64,000 bases of DNA from positions 1-64,000 of the forward strand of contig VXBA01001192.1 in the NCBI GenBank assembly GCA_013399895.1, given 5' to 3'. How positions within the stretch are numbered: the first letter of the stretch is position 1; each line of letters opens with the position of its first letter. Positions 25,012 to 39,933 of this stretch are shown here, piece after piece. The position numbers and the translations under genes were made by a program. Source of the stretch: Serilophus lunatus (taxonomy: Eukaryota > Chordata > Aves > Passeriformes > Eurylaimidae). Below the pieces are notes generated by a model that worked only from the letters and a program-made list of their open reading frames with translations, ran no database searches and was not told where the DNA came from.

Positions 25012-25025
25012 GGGGGCGGGGGGGG
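25012..25025 (+). repeat. G-rich tract
   Basis: Five G, one C and eight G in a row occur on the plus strand of an otherwise AT-rich stretch. The tract could form a quadruplex or slipped structure. It is on the non-template side of ADGRL3 transcription only if read as C-rich RNA. No functional evidence was seen. Confidence 0.7.
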
Positions 25026-26995
25026 AGCACACAATTTCTTCTTAAGGACATACCAGCTGCATATTATTACTGAATGTATGGAATGAACTTCTAACCTCCT
25101 AGACAATCTCTGCCCCCTGGCATGATTCACATTCATCAGAGCCAGCGGTGCAGATCTTACGCATTGTCTTCCAAACTGAATCCTTCAAACTCTATTAAAG
25201 AGAAGCCTGGAAGGAATTCCCCAGTATTCCATTGTTAGAGAAATCACTTTTGATTTAAGTAACAGGTGCTGTCAGTTTTTCATTCAGACTGTATTAGAGA
25301 ACAGACACGTGAGCACTACACTTACAGCCTCAAGAGATTTGCTGGAGGCTGGGATTGCCAGGTTTTCTGTGTCTGGAGTATTTTTACCTTTTAATTAATT
25401 AAACAATGTATGTTCTACTCATGCAAACTGAAATATACCTTTAAGTCTCTACTGCAGAACAACCAGAGGCGTAGCTGCTAAGAGGGAAACCCAATTTTTC
25501 TCCGTTTCTGTCCGTTTGGCAATGGATGCAGCTGTATCTGTGTTTCTTGCCTTTTGCCTGCATTTCTGCATCTTTAATCAAACAACTTGCATGCACTCTG
25601 CAGAGGCAGTGCCAGATGGAGCCAGTCTCTCTCCAGCAGTTCTCCACCTCTGCATTTGCAAAGAATGGAATCAAGTGCAGGAGTCATACAGTGACTATTC
25701 ACGCCCTAGCATTTTCTTATCTACCCAATCAACGAAACGAGTCCTTTTCAAGAGCCAAAGGCAGTCAGCTTATACCATTACCTGAAACATTTCTTCAGTT
25801 GCAAGCTACAAACACAATTTTAATAAGAGAAAACTATCATCTTCAAATAGTCTCTGTTCATCTGTGTGTGTAATATCTCCAATCTAGATGTTAGTCATCA
25901 AGATGGCCAATTGCATTCGGATAAATGCCTTGGACTCTCTTAAACATATCATAATCTGCCTGCGAAATGGCTGGATAGTTGCTTTCCAATTTGTGAAATG
26001 GTTCAAATGCTGTAAATAAAAAAGAAATTGGACAGCTTTCAAAAGGACAGATTAGACTTTTCAATTCTCAGTGATTCGGTGCTTCCAATCTACACTCCTG
26101 TGATTCCTGTATTAATATTTAAAACCTGATTGTGTTATGCTGTTATTTTGAGGAAGAGGGCATAATACAATTGAATCCAGGGAGACAATCCTCTGGAACT
26201 ACAAGAAATCAGCTCCCTGGCCCTGCAGCATGTCTGTGTACAAGAGGGGTGTTGGGGGAGAGGTGGGTAGTAAGCTGCCTTGGCCTCACTTGCTCCTGTT
26301 CAGTTTGGCAGATTAAAATCATAAAGGATGCTTTCTGCATTTAAAAATCATCTCCTTTTCCACCATGTGTACTGTTCCTTGATCCCAGCTGCTCTGAAGC
26401 TCAGGATTTGCCTTCAACATTCAGGCACTGAGCTTCCAAATCAGCCCTGACGCCCAGTATTTTAAGTGCAAACCCATTCTGTGGGTGGGCTGGTTAGCTG
26501 AAATCAAAGAAAGGAAAAGGAATAACCCATATTGAAGGCAGAGTTAGGATTGCTTATATCCTTCTTTCTCTAACCCGTGATAGGATTGACTTCATTAGAA
26601 TGCAGGTCATACTACATTCCCAGACATGAACTGGGAACCTGACAGCAGGGCCTGGTGTCTATACAGTAGATGTTACATCCATACTCTAGAGCAACAGGAA
26701 TTATAAACCTGCCAGCAAAAACTCACCTTTTGTCTTTTACCAAACCCATTTATTTTCTTCTCTTGCTACACATTACTTATTTCAAACCTGTTTCAAAACC
26801 CAAAATCCTTCTGCAAAGCCGCCAAAGTCCTTCCTCTCTACAGGGCAATTGCTCCAGTCAGTCTCTGACTGCATTAACTTCTATGTTACTTATTTGTTCT
26901 ATTTACTCTTGTTCCTACAAGAAAACCAGCCTGAACTATGAAGCAAACTGACCACTCAAACCACCAGAAATACAGAAATGCTGTGAAAGGCTGTC

Positions 26996-27011
26996 TTTTT
27001 TTTTTTTTTTT
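26996..27011. repeat. Poly(T) tract, 16 bases
   Basis: A run of 16 T on the plus strand (A on the ADGRL3 sense strand). No retroposed sequence is recognisable next to it, so it is listed as simple low complexity. Confidence 0.85.
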
Positions 27012-27770
27012 AGCTTTTGAGCATGCCCTGGTGGACTTTGGTGTGGATGTGCTGTCAAGATCCCTCAGAAAAATCAGAGGACAGGCATGGCTTCAGCCTC
27101 TTGGCCACATATTGTTTGGGAGCTCAGATTAGCTCAACACTCTCCCCAGACTTGCCAGCAGCAGTTCGCCTTCTGCCCCTGGACATTCAGGTGGAAGGGA
27201 AGGAAGGAATAAACAAGCCTATACTAAATAAAAAAAATCAAATAAACCTATCCTAGGAAGCTGACAAAATTCCATGGTAAGTGTAAGAATATCAATATTC
27301 AGCTACTTTCAGAAACAAAGCAGTTTCCCTGAAAAAATATAAAATGATGCTCAGCTCCCTTTCAAACTCTTTATTACTTATGTAGAAACATCAATATTTT
27401 GTAAAGCTCAATTCTAAAAGCTGTATTCATGTTGGCTCAGGGATATGCCTAAACAATACTTAACTAGAGGACTGGCATCTAAATCTTTTTTATGGATATC
27501 TGACATTCTGCTGAGGGCTTTAACAAGGAGAGCAGCACTAATATTATGAAAAACATTTACTTCAGCAAAACAGATTCATAATAAATAAACAAACTGTGTA
27601 ATATACAGGATGTTTTAAGGGGAAATGAACTGGGTAGCACCTTCAAGGATGTCCCATTTTTGTAAACTTCAGTACTTATGGACACAGGCAACTTAGTACA
27701 CTATCAAGTCCATACTGATATCCTAACAAGCATGGTATGCAAAAAGCCCTCACCCATGTCCCTGAGGCGC

Positions 27771-27789
27771 TTTTTTTTTTTTTTTTTTT
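27771..27789. repeat. Poly(T) tract, 19 bases
   Basis: A run of 19 T on the plus strand, flanked by GAGGCGC and GAGGGAGG. No processed pseudogene is recognisable beside it. Confidence 0.85.
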
Positions 27790-30700
27790 GAGGGAGGCCG
27801 TTGGGCTGCTCATAGCAACAATGAATATTCATGCATATGCCTCAGCATCTCAAAGATCTCCATCCTGAAAGCATTAGGACTGGAGGCATTGCCATGGCCA
27901 GCCATCTCAGCTGAAAAGACACAGCAGAAGACTGAGAGGCATGAATGAACAGCATCCAAAAATCAGAAAAGGGGTTTTTACCTAAACTGTTTGACTCTGC
28001 ACCACTAAGATCTACCACCTTTCATGCAGTCAGCTTTGGTTGAGATGTAGTTTCAAACTTTTACCCATGAGGGTTGATGACAAGATGACAGCAAATAATC
28101 CCAGGGTGAAAAACTTCCAACACTGATTTGTAGCATTTTATTTGTCAGCTTTCAGATTATTCTTGTTAATGAATAGTTAAGACTAGCATATCACAAGATC
28201 AGCATGTTTTTTCATGTGAAGCAAAGGAATATGCTCACTGACCTTTTAGGACTTAGAATTGGGCCCATGGAAGAGAAAGACATGAGAAAGTCATAAGAAA
28301 ATGAATAGTACTGCTGAAAAGAAATTATTTTAGGTTGAAGCTGTAGGCCTGTCTCCCCATGTTTGGCACATGGTTTTACACGCAGTCAGGGTTTACACGC
28401 CCAGGGGGATTATCCCGGTTCAAACCAGAGGCTCCAAATACACAGGGAAATGTGCAGGTGCTGCTGTGCCATAATAGGGACTTTCCATAACGTACTCTCA
28501 TTGTGGAAGCCTAAACTGTGACTGATCCACTTGGGCTACCAAAAATGGCATTGCAGATCCTCACAAGCATCAGCAGAATCCGAGGAAGTTGGAAAATGAT
28601 AAAGAAAAGCAAAAGGGATGACAAAGAAATGAAAAAAGCAAGTTGCATCCTTTAGAGATTTTTAAACTGCGTAATCTCCTTGCCTTTGTATAATACATAC
28701 ATCCATAAAATGAAGTACCTGATGTCCCTGCAAAGCATAAATTTGACACTTTGAACAAAGGAACAGAGAAGAAAAAGATACGCATATTCAAAAAAAATTA
28801 AAAAAATGGTGAGAGAGGGAAGAAAATCCATCCTGGCCCAATGTACATATCTTAAAAAATGTACTTGCTAAATAGTTACATTTGTTTTATAGATAAATGC
28901 AGACATATAGACATAGTTAAATGTGAATGCATCTTCGCATGTCTGCAAGATTCAAAAGCATAACAAAGGAGTGAAGCAGTACATATCCAATTCTAAAATA
29001 CAGTAAAAATGCTTATATACTTACAGATACTACTTTCAGTATAGGAAAAAACTACTGCTACAATACATGGCTAAAGAGCAGCTGTATGCTTCTCTAGCAC
29101 ACTGTCTAAACCTCATTTTAAAGCTCTCATAGGTAACATAAAATAAATGCACCAGTCTACAGTGATTATTAATTTTCCCTCTATTCAGTGTCAAATATGT
29201 TCAAATGTTTTTGTTTTGTAAATTTTTCACCACTTACTACATGTGTTGAGACCTTTAATGTTATTAGCCTTGAGCCTTTCACATTCCATGCAAGCATCAA
29301 GAAGCTTCATCAATTTGCATGGAAGAAGTATATTAGTTTTTCTAGTCACTGCAGTGCTTTATAGGTACTAAAAACCTCAAAATCCCTAACATTTTACATT
29401 ATCCAGCCAGAACACTCATTTTATAATAACGCTAACCCAAAATCTAGCTCACTTATGTCATCAAAAGCAGCTCTTCTTCCATTATCTTAAATATAAATGA
29501 GAAAAAGCATGAAGCTGAAACAGACAGAATAATTTATAATGAGAGATCTGTCATGCCAGGAATACTAAAAAAACCCAGAGCATAACACTCAACTCATTTG
29601 GAATTGAAAGAAATAACAGACTTTCTGGTATGGTGGTCAGGCTCAGGATGGGAAGGGAGGAAGAAGGTCACCAATGATAGACCTTCGTGGTCAGCACTAA
29701 GCAAGTCAAGAAATGTTTAAACCTTCAAATAAATATTAGACTTTTTTTTTCTTGAGAGGCTAGAGCCTGACTGACCATAGATCAGAGACATGGAGTTCAT
29801 TGCCACACCAACCCAGAGCCACTCAACAAAAAAGAAATAACAAGTGTAAGTACTGCAGTGGTAAGCAGCTTGCCCTCTGTTCAGCTGCCACAGAGATTGT
29901 TCCAAGGCAGAGAGAAATGCGACTTTGCTTGAAGAAAGAGAAAAAGAGATTTGATTTAGGAATCCGAGTCAGCCAGTCTCTCGACAATAAAAGGTAGCAT
30001 CAAAAGTAATTCAATTTGTCCAGACCCCAGGCGCTCCTTAGAGGTGCATCACAACACTGATGACAGCAGATGCCTACAGATTTGTGCAATGCCATTGCCT
30101 TCACTGTATCAACATCTTCATGCCTGAGCCTTGGCTGACTTTGTCTCCTGGAAAACGTGGAGGTGTCTGCTACAGAAAATCTCTGAGGTACAAAAAGAAA
30201 CTGTAACTATCTCAACTATTTACTTGACCGTCCTTGAAGTGTCTAGTTGGTGCCGGGAAAGCTATAAAGCTTCTCACAGATAGCCAGAAAATCCAGAATT
30301 ACAGAACGGATGCTAAAAACAGACTTGTGGGGAGAGGCAGGGGAGAACTCCACCCCAAGATACCAACTCAATGTCTTTACTTCCTTCTCCTCCTGCAGAG
30401 GACATCATTCATCACAGTCCACAACACACTCCTGGGAAGTGCTGAGACATGCCAAGGATTACAGTAAAACAAGAGGTGAACAGGGAAGGCTTTGATCCTC
30501 CTGTGTTATTGTATAAGGAAATTACTTGCTAATGCAAAAGAACGAGGCCTTCTTTCGATCCCGGTTATTCCATGAGGAATTTCTTTCTGCAAAGTCTGAA
30601 GCTCAGACAAGGTATTGGACTGGAGGGACCACTCTTCACATCTTCTGTGCCAAGCTCAGCATGTCCACAGTACATTTCTGCATGCAACATACATCTCCCT

Positions 30701-33700
30701 AATCCTCTTGGCAGCAGTCACTTGTACAAGGTCACTCCCCCTAGCCTACAAGATGCCTTTCCAAATTAAGCTGCTATTTTCCCTTATTAAAGTTCGTATT
30801 TGAGCTAAAACAGCATCACTGATTCAGTTAAACCCTCACTGTCTGCAGCTCTTATTCAGAGCAGAGTGCACAGAAATCTCAAAGAGACCAAGATGCCTGG
30901 CCAAACAGACTCCAATGAGGCAACAGGTTATAACTAGCAGAGACGATTTTAGCACATGAATCATTTCAGGTCCAGGGACAGCAATTGTGCTTCCTGGCTG
31001 AGATTTTGTCTTCAGTAATAGATATGTGCATCCTGTACCGAAGAATCAAGAACATCTCTAAGAGCAGCCTATAAAAAACTGGTATTCGTCAGGACATGCT
31101 GACCCAACACTTATTTGCCACAGATGTCTTTTACCCACGGGCAGCTGCTGTTTTGTGTGGGGATAGGAATGTTTGTCCCCAAGAACAGGTACTATTCACT
31201 GCCACTTATGACCACTGAGGGAAAGGAGTGGAAATAAGGAGAAAAATCAGCTCTCGATGCAGCCAAATTTTAAACATGAGCTCACTGGATATCACATCTC
31301 ACTAAGCAACTTAGGCTGAACATATTTTAATAGAAAGGAAATTTTAAGTGTGGGCAAAGAAAACCAAGTAAAACACATAAGGAAGGAACTGAATCTAAAA
31401 GCAGATATTAGATTTCTTTTCTCTCTTGCACTCCGAACAAATATTGTTCAAGGATGTTCAGCAATCTGTGTGCCAGCTGAAGCATGCAGGACTCCGATAG
31501 CAACATAACAGAAAATTATCTATCCCTTTCTGTCAAGCTGAGGCAAGTCTACACTGTGGTGTCTGCCTAAATGAAAAATAAAACCATTGCAGAACTGACC
31601 CAAGCCAGCCTGAGAGTATGTTGAAAGAGATGGGATACAGATGAGGAAAAAGGGAAAACACATGTAAACAGTGTAAAATGAGGATGAAGCCAAATGCAAT
31701 GACAAAAATGACTTAAAAATTTCTTCCTCCTACAATTAATATTAGTTGTTGGGCCTTTCTAGGTTGCTTTTTCCTTTTTGATAGTATCTAAATCTTAAAA
31801 CCTAGCTTGACTGGATGAAAGCAGTACCAAGTCAAGTCAGTGTTTCTGAATATTTTTCCTTTGGAGACAATTTCTCTGCCGGGGTCCGGCAAGTGGTGAA
31901 TGCAGTGCTATATTTCCTTCATCAGCCAACAGAAACACTGCACTGGTGAGCCCTTGCAGGTGATAGGATCCCTGCTGGAATTTCAGCCTAACATCCAGAA
32001 CACCCCTGATCTCCCTCTTACCCAGATTTCTCTCCCTGCTCATCAAATAAAATCTCATTCATGTGGAACCTGCATTACAGATCTCTGGGCACAGTGCTGG
32101 CTCACCTCCACTAAAAGGGGTCTTAAATCACTATTTTTAGCTCTTTTCCTCATCCCAGATCAGTTCCAAAACTAACTTCTGCCCGTCTCACTTGTCATTG
32201 CCTACAAGCCACTTCTACATATGCCCCTTGGGTAACAAGCTGGTCCTTCCAGTTTTATTTCTCCATTGTTTTCCATTTGCTTTCATTTCTCAGAGGAGCT
32301 TCTATCAGCAAACACATCTCAACCTAGAGCTCTCCTCAGACTCATGCCTGCTTTTCAGCTCATTGTTCCCTGAGCTTCAAAATGAAGAATACTCTCAATG
32401 CCAACAATCTCCTTTACTTCACATCTGACACTACCCCAACCCACCCCTCTCAAAGTCTAGCGAGCACAAATTATGGTGTGGGGTGGCATCTTCAGCTCTC
32501 ACTTAAAATTTATTGTAAAGATTATTTTAGGATGGTTACCTCAGAAACCTTGGAGACGCAAGGCATTACCATTTAAGGTTATTCTATTGGAGAAAGGAAA
32601 AATTAAGCTGAAAGAAGTGGGAAATCACTCCCTGCTAACCCTGCAGTGAACATGCCCATGGGACATGACAGTGATGGAAGAGCCTTGCAGCAGCTCCATG
32701 GCTTCAGGTGGCAGTAGCCGACTGCCACCATCACTCACCCATCAACTTATTCCTGTGCTGCCATGGCTGCAGGACAACCCTGAAAACTGTGACTGCAATA
32801 AAAAGCCCCGGATTACCTTCAGTTGTATTTTCTTTTTTAGCCATGTCTCACACTTCACCTGTGCACAGATTCCCCAGGAATGCTGAGGCTTGGCTACTCT
32901 GTTAGAGCCATGAGGTTTTAAGAATTGCTTTTCTCAAGCGCACCTATGCAGGAAGGGCACACCTTTGGCTCAGGGTTGCAGACCTCCAGCACATGTCTCA
33001 GATTTTCCTGACAAATCTTGTCAGGGTCTAATGGAAGCCCATCTGAGCACTCAGCACCAACTAAGCTCATAAAGTCCAAGACACTTTCTAACATTTATCA
33101 ACATCTTATCTTCTGCAGAACCCAATGCAGCAGGACATAAGGAGAGGAGAGAAAAAAGCCTTTTTGGCTGATACGCTACATCTCAGTAGTAATATTTGCT
33201 GAATTACCACTTTTTCCACCCTTGGACAACCATAACCAGCAGAGTAGTGTTAAAGTCTGATTGCAAGGTAGAAACTACATTCAACTGCGTTTGTGTATAT
33301 ATATTCATATATACTCTTCTGCCTCCTCCATAAAACAAATAACAATTAGAGTTAGCTGCATCTGATCAAAAAGCACATGAGAAAGGACACGATAGTAGAT
33401 TTGCACTCAGAACACTTGTCTCACTAGAATGGGTATTCTTTAGAAGTGACCTTTTAAAATAGAAAAATGAAACCAAAACTGATAACCATATTAACATCAC
33501 ATTTGTGATTTGACCCTCTATTAGGTGTGCTATATTAGAACTTCAGGCAAAAACCTGGTACTTCCAACAATAACCAAGTACACCAGAAAAAAAAATACAT
33601 TAGGAGATAGTCCTCTAATAAACCAAGTTGAAGCCAAGGGCATTTTTCATAGGCTAGAATACATTTATTGAATGAAACTTTCCAATTAATTGCTGACAAT

Positions 33701-35403
33701 ACAACAGCTGTATCAGCAAAATTCCTCACACTGCCTGTCTCTCCCTGCCACTCTGCCATGCAGCAAGATGGGAGCACAACAAAGCTCTGTTTAAACCTTT
33801 CCTGTTTCAAGGCTCCCTCAGTTTTCTCTGTGAAATATCCATTCAGTCCTCACTGTCCCCAGTGGCCAAGGTTAGGCTATCTGCAGCAGGCGTGCAGCTG
33901 GCACACAGCAATGGAATGAATGATGATAAGTAACAATTTTGCAAACATGACCCATCATTTGGGTGGTCAGTCACAGACACAGATAAGGATTTGTCTTATT
34001 GCATTCACGCACAGAATATTTAGGATACAGGAAGAGCAGTCAGATATTTACTCCAGGCTTACAATGATGGAGGTAGCATGAGGTGTTGGGGAAGAATACA
34101 CCATCACACACCTGACACAACACAGAATCCTCCAAGAGCTCTCAGATAAAGAAAGGCTCATTTTAATTCCAGCCCCATAGGCCAAGTGTGGAAAGAGCTA
34201 TGGAGAGCTACAAACGTATTTCACCTATTAAAAGTGGGATAGCTACCCAAATGCTGACCTGAGAACATCAACAAGTCGTGACAGAGCTGAGCCAGGGGAG
34301 AGAAAGTCAAGTGCATGGTCCCTGTGGAGCTCCGGCTCCATGGGTCAGTGAAGGAGCTTGTGAAACAGGCATAAGTTTTGGCTGTTTTGTTGTTTGCAAT
34401 TAGTCCCTTTGAAGTGTTAAAGTCTTAACCAAATAAAGAAAATTCCTTGGGCACTGAATGTTTGGAAAATTATTGTCCCACTGAAAGCAAAATAGTGGAG
34501 GAATGCAATGGGCACTCAGTACAGATTGAGTCCTGTGCAGCCCCTTTTGAGTGGGTCAAGCAGGATTTTAAAGACTTCCCTTTTCCTTAATTTTTGCACA
34601 TCATTATTTTTCCCACAGGAAAAAACAATGCAAACACAGTGGGTAAGAAATTCAGGTCAAGACTTTCATAAACAGGATTCCAGTGTTAGTCTCTGAACAA
34701 GTGACCTGATTTAAAAACAAAACACTGAGAAAGCAGTATCTCCCTCTGCCTTAAATAAACACTGGCCTTTTGAGTATCAGGGTCTCAGCCTTACTTTCAC
34801 TTCAAGTTTCATCTCATATCACAGGCTCAGTAGAAGGAAAATCCCTCAAAGACTAAGTCTCCCAATTGACCCAAGCCAATTGGGAAATGCTGAGTATGCC
34901 TTGGCGAGCGCTGACTGCTATATTTACATCACACCTCAAATGCCTGTAATTGCCAGTAAACCACAAACATCCTCCTCATTCATCTACAGGAATGTTCAAT
35001 TTTGCAATGTGCTTTTCTGAATCTCAGTCTAGAGGTGGTCCTCTTCCTTGGTGGCAGAGAGAACCCAATGGATGGTTTAGCCTATCAACCTTTAAATAGC
35101 TCAAGATGGCTTAAATCCCTCCCATGGTTTGCTACCTCTGTATATGTCTCTCTGCATTTGTTGGGCAGAATTAGAAGCAGGAATAGCCTTTATTACAGTC
35201 AGGTTACATTAGTGCCAATGGTTACAGCAGTGTCTCAGGGCTAAGGAACATCTGCTTTAGATATGCTCTGAAATACCTGAAGAGAGCCTGTGCTGCCCTA
35301 TTTCTCCCCACTCACTGGCAAAGAGCCCTGTGCCAGCCTACGTGCACCCTCCGCCTCTCATGTCACTGCTCAAGTTCCAAACTGAGTGCCTTTGGTGCTC
35401 AGG

Positions 35404-35417
35404 AAAAAAAAAAAAAA
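35404..35417. repeat. Poly(A) tract, 14 bases
   Basis: Simple A homopolymer on the plus strand in unique intron sequence. No retrocopy is recognisable upstream. Confidence 0.8.
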
Positions 35418-38400
35418 TCCTTTCTTATCAGCTTTTGAAAAAATATTGCTGCTGGGAATAGAATTTCTATCCATGTATTTCTGAATACAGAGGATATACT
35501 CTATAAATCTTCAAAAACTACTATGTGAAAAGGAGCACTGATGGATTTTGCATCTGAACTGAAAGGGATCGGTAGTTTGAAGCATTTTGATTTGCCTTTA
35601 AAAAATTATATTAATTATTAGTAATAATACAATACATAACTTGAGGACATGGACTATCACATACTAAACTTGTTAACTCAGTAGTACAGAGCATGGGGTA
35701 TATAGCCTCCAGTTCAGTACAGCTTTTATACCTAGACTTATGCCTAACAGCCTAGCATGCACTGAACTCATTTCACAGCCAGAAACCCAAATTTTTAATC
35801 CCCATTCAGTCATAAAATCCTAAGGAGATGAAAAAAATCCAGATCACCCAAAAGATCACGCAGAATTAACACAGGGATCCAGTATCTCTTCCAAGCAGTG
35901 CTTACCTAGCAACAGAGATCCATTGACCCATGTCACATTACAAAGGACAAAAGCATATTAAATGCATTTTGTTATGTACTAGAGAACAAAGGAAATATAT
36001 AAGGGATGAAATGCTGCAATAGCACAAGACAGGTCCTGGTCTATCTCTGTGCCCATCAGCTCAGCCTCAACAATGACTGAATTAGACTTAATCTTTGACA
36101 CAAACTCCACCACAGTTTCAATTGAAAATGGCTTAAGATGAGACTTAGTTTTTCCTGCCACAACCACTGCTAAGACACTTGCATGCATTAAAACATGACA
36201 GATACTAAATCATGAAGTATGTTATATTTTTGTTTAAACGTAACTAGCTATTTTTTTGAAAAGGATTTGTATCATCCTAAATTTTAATTCAGCTTCTGTT
36301 TGTCTAAAATAGGCATCTTGTTCCTCTGCAGTCTCATTGTGCTATAGCTGTTGAGGCTTTCATAATACTATATACAGACAAGTGGATATTTTTATATACT
36401 TACAAAAAAATGGATCAAGTTTTCTCAAACCTTGTTAGCTACTCTCGTTTGTCCTCCCTTTGCATTAGAAGCACATCCCAGTGACAAAAAGCTAAACAGT
36501 GCTGAAGGTTACAATGCCACAGACAAGAAAACAATAGGAAGGAAATCCAGAACAGAAATAAATTATTCTCTTAGTGAATAAGGATCCTGTTTCTGAATAA
36601 ATGCCCTCAAGAGGAAGGAAAATCTGTGATTAAAACATAAGTTTTATAAAACAGCTAATTTGCTAAATTGCCTCAGAACAGACAAAGATTTTTTTCCTGA
36701 AGATTTCCATGGTGATACCAATGCTCCTCACATACAGCACTCCAAAAGCCAATAATACATTATCTGCTGTTTTTACACCTCACTGAGACACCTGGCACAC
36801 AGCATTTCATGACCTGTGCTGGTCTTCCAGGTGCTGGAGGTGACGATCCAACTTTTTGGCTGTTTGATGAGAAAAGATCCATGTCCAGTTCTTGCTATTT
36901 CCAGGTTTGTGATTTTTCTTTCAGTTGCCAACAAATTTTCAAACATATGATATGCCACAGATCTTGTGGCTTGGATTTCATCCAGCACTTCACTAACATC
37001 TGCCAAATTCCTGTTAAATCCAACACTAGTTGATGAGCACTTTCCAATGGTGTGAAACTTAATTCAAGTAACTAGTGGAGGCTTGGGAGCAATTAAATTT
37101 TAATCAGAGGTAAGTTCAGTTTTCAGCATTGTGAGTTATCTCTGGTGTCTAAATAGCTATCTGTGATAATACTCCTTTCCTCTTGGAATCAGCAGTAACA
37201 AACCACAGAAAGGGAGGAAAGTAATAGCTTAAGAAGTCTCCTTCCCAAGAAAGCCACTCGCTGTATTAATAACCTATGCAGTCTTTCCCTCTGACATGCC
37301 ATCTGGATCCCAAATTACTCAGCTGTGTTTTCCAGGCAGCTCCAAGCATCTAGTCCCCTCCTGGCTGCCTCTCCTCAGTCTCCTGCCCAAGACAGTCCCT
37401 AGTGCCCAGCTTTGCTAGCAAGGCTGCTTGTCTTGCTGCTCTCCCATGTGTGTTAGGCCAAAGGAGCAAGGCTAATGCTTCCTTTATGAAATCCCATACA
37501 GCTTCCTTTCACCCTCCTTCCTGCACACACCAGCTCCTTGCTTTTGAGCTGGCTTTTGCCTAGTTTTTTAGCTTCTTCCTCCAGTTGTGCCTGGAGCAGT
37601 GGAACACCCCCAACACGGCTCCAAATCCCTCCTCTCCTCGGGCTGTGAATTTAAAGATCTCCTGCCAAAGTCCGCCTAATCCACAGCCATCTCCATCCTT
37701 GTAAATGTGCAGGACAGCATGATGGTTTCTCATGAAACAAATCAAGCTTTCTAGCTCTCAGTCACAGGTACAAGTTACTGTCCTTTTACTATGCTGCCAC
37801 AGTGGGCTCAAAGTTTTCCCCACTGCTTTTTCAAATTCAAAAATTCCCTGTTGCCAATACAGGGACTATTTCTTTATCCACTCCAGAAGGACCAACATAG
37901 CAAGTGCAGCTCAGCATCGCCCAGGCTGTTCTTAATGGAAAATATATGCCCTAAAACAGAGGTTGGCAGCTGAGGTCTGGGAGCCATTCAGAGAAGTAGA
38001 AGGATCCCTGCAAAAGCTGTTCTTTGGTTTGAAATCTTTGTTATATCGTGGCTGTACAATCAAAGCTGGGCTTCAGGGAGCACAAAACACAGCAGTGGGC
38101 TTCCCTGGCCTCAGAACGCTACATAGAAAGTGGAAGAGATAACAGAAGCTAGGGATTTCTTTTTATTTCTTTGTAAGTGAAAATATCCTAAACATCCTCA
38201 GCATGTGCAGCCTGGGGAAGTTAGATGAACAGCTGCCTGGAACTGAGCACTAATTCATCCATTTTGCTCTGTGTTAATGAATACGGACAATGGAAAATCA
38301 GTAGATGCAAAAACCCCACAATTTTTATGGATTTACAGACAGTTTTTCAGTACCTCATCTAGTCATTTTTGTGCCTGTGCAAAGTGATGGCACAGTTGGT

Positions 38401-39914
38401 GTAAAGTACTACCAAATTATCATAGGGATATTTTTAACCTCCATTTCTGCCAGTACAGCAAACAGCTACAGGTGTCAAAGGCAAAAGAAAATGTGTCCTT
38501 TAGTAGAGAAAAGGAATATTCACCAGAATGAAAAATTAAATTAATTTTCTATCCCCACTGCTGTCTCCAGTTCAGATAATATGCAAGGATATATACTCTT
38601 TTGTCTGCAGTAAGCCATATTTCTGTCTCCACCCCTGTCTGAAATTTTTTCCATTTAAAGTGGCTTGCAATCTCTTGAGAAAAAGGCAGGAGGAGCATCA
38701 GTCCCAGCTGCAATTCGGTGTTGGAACAGCCTATTTCACATTTCTCACCCTATAAGACATGTACTTCACTACGCATTTCTCTTGGTACATTACAGATTGT
38801 AGCTCAAATCCAGCTGGATTAGTGATGAACTGCGCTGGGCTCAAGGGGAGAGCGAACAAACCATGTTCTGACTTGCACAGCCTTTCCTGGACTCTAGTTA
38901 TAAATTTTTTAACCAAAAAACACTGTGTAGAGTGAGGCAAACGTCTTCATAAGATGTGTGTGCAGCTATAAGGCAATCTTTTTTCAGTTAATGGCAAACT
39001 TTAGGGCTACAGTTATTATGACAAGGCAACTATTTCGATGTGTAAATGCAAGATCTCTTTGAATCTGAATACAGAGCTCAGAAAGGCACAAAATCCCAAG
39101 TACTGCTAAGAGGAGAAAATTTCACTTCCCATCAAACAAGCAAGGATAATGCAGCCCAGCACAATGCCATTACAGTATGTAGACTTGAATAAAACATCTC
39201 TCTTTAAAAATATACGTGGAGACTCCTTGCACAGGTTCACAGACTTTTAAAGCAAGAAGGCACTGTGAATAATCTGCTCTGACCTCTGTGGGAATGAACT
39301 GGTACTGTTTCAGCCCCTGTGCCAAAAACTCAGGCTCTGGGGCTTGCATCACTGTCAGATCAGTCTTGCAGCGTAACTGCTGAATCTGCCTGCTGAGAAA
39401 GCAGTGACTCTCAGCCAGAAATTAGCTTGCCACCCTTTATCTTAGATATGGACGTTCACTGCATCAAGTTACTACACACCTATGCCAGCTAAACCTCAGC
39501 ATTATTAAGCAGAGCCCAACGGACTCACTATCAATCCTATTCAGTGTCATTTTTGCATGCACACACACAAAACCCATAAACAAACAAGAAGTCCTCCAGA
39601 AACCGTAGGTCAAGAACAGACAAAATCTTCACAAGAGAAAATCTCCCACTCAGACAGCTGAAATTAGCTATGTCTAGATCCGATATTTAGAATGCAGTGA
39701 ACACCACAGTCTCCCAAAGCTGTGGCAACCTGAAAATGTGAGCAACACCTTTGCCCCCTCCCCTTTCTTAAATAGCTCTTTACAAAGCTGAGATTCTTGC
39801 TTTGTTCTTTAAGGTAACAGCTCCCGGGAGGCTCCAACCCGGAATGTAGCTGCTGGATGAGCCATGAATGATTTCACGGCATTGGAAGATTTTGCACCAT
39901 GTTTCTTTGTTTGG

Positions 39915-39933
39915 TTTTTTTTTTTTTTTTTTT
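39915..39933. repeat. Poly(T) tract, 19 bases
   Basis: Uninterrupted T run in the large intron, preceded by TTTGTTTGG. Simple low complexity. Confidence 0.85.
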
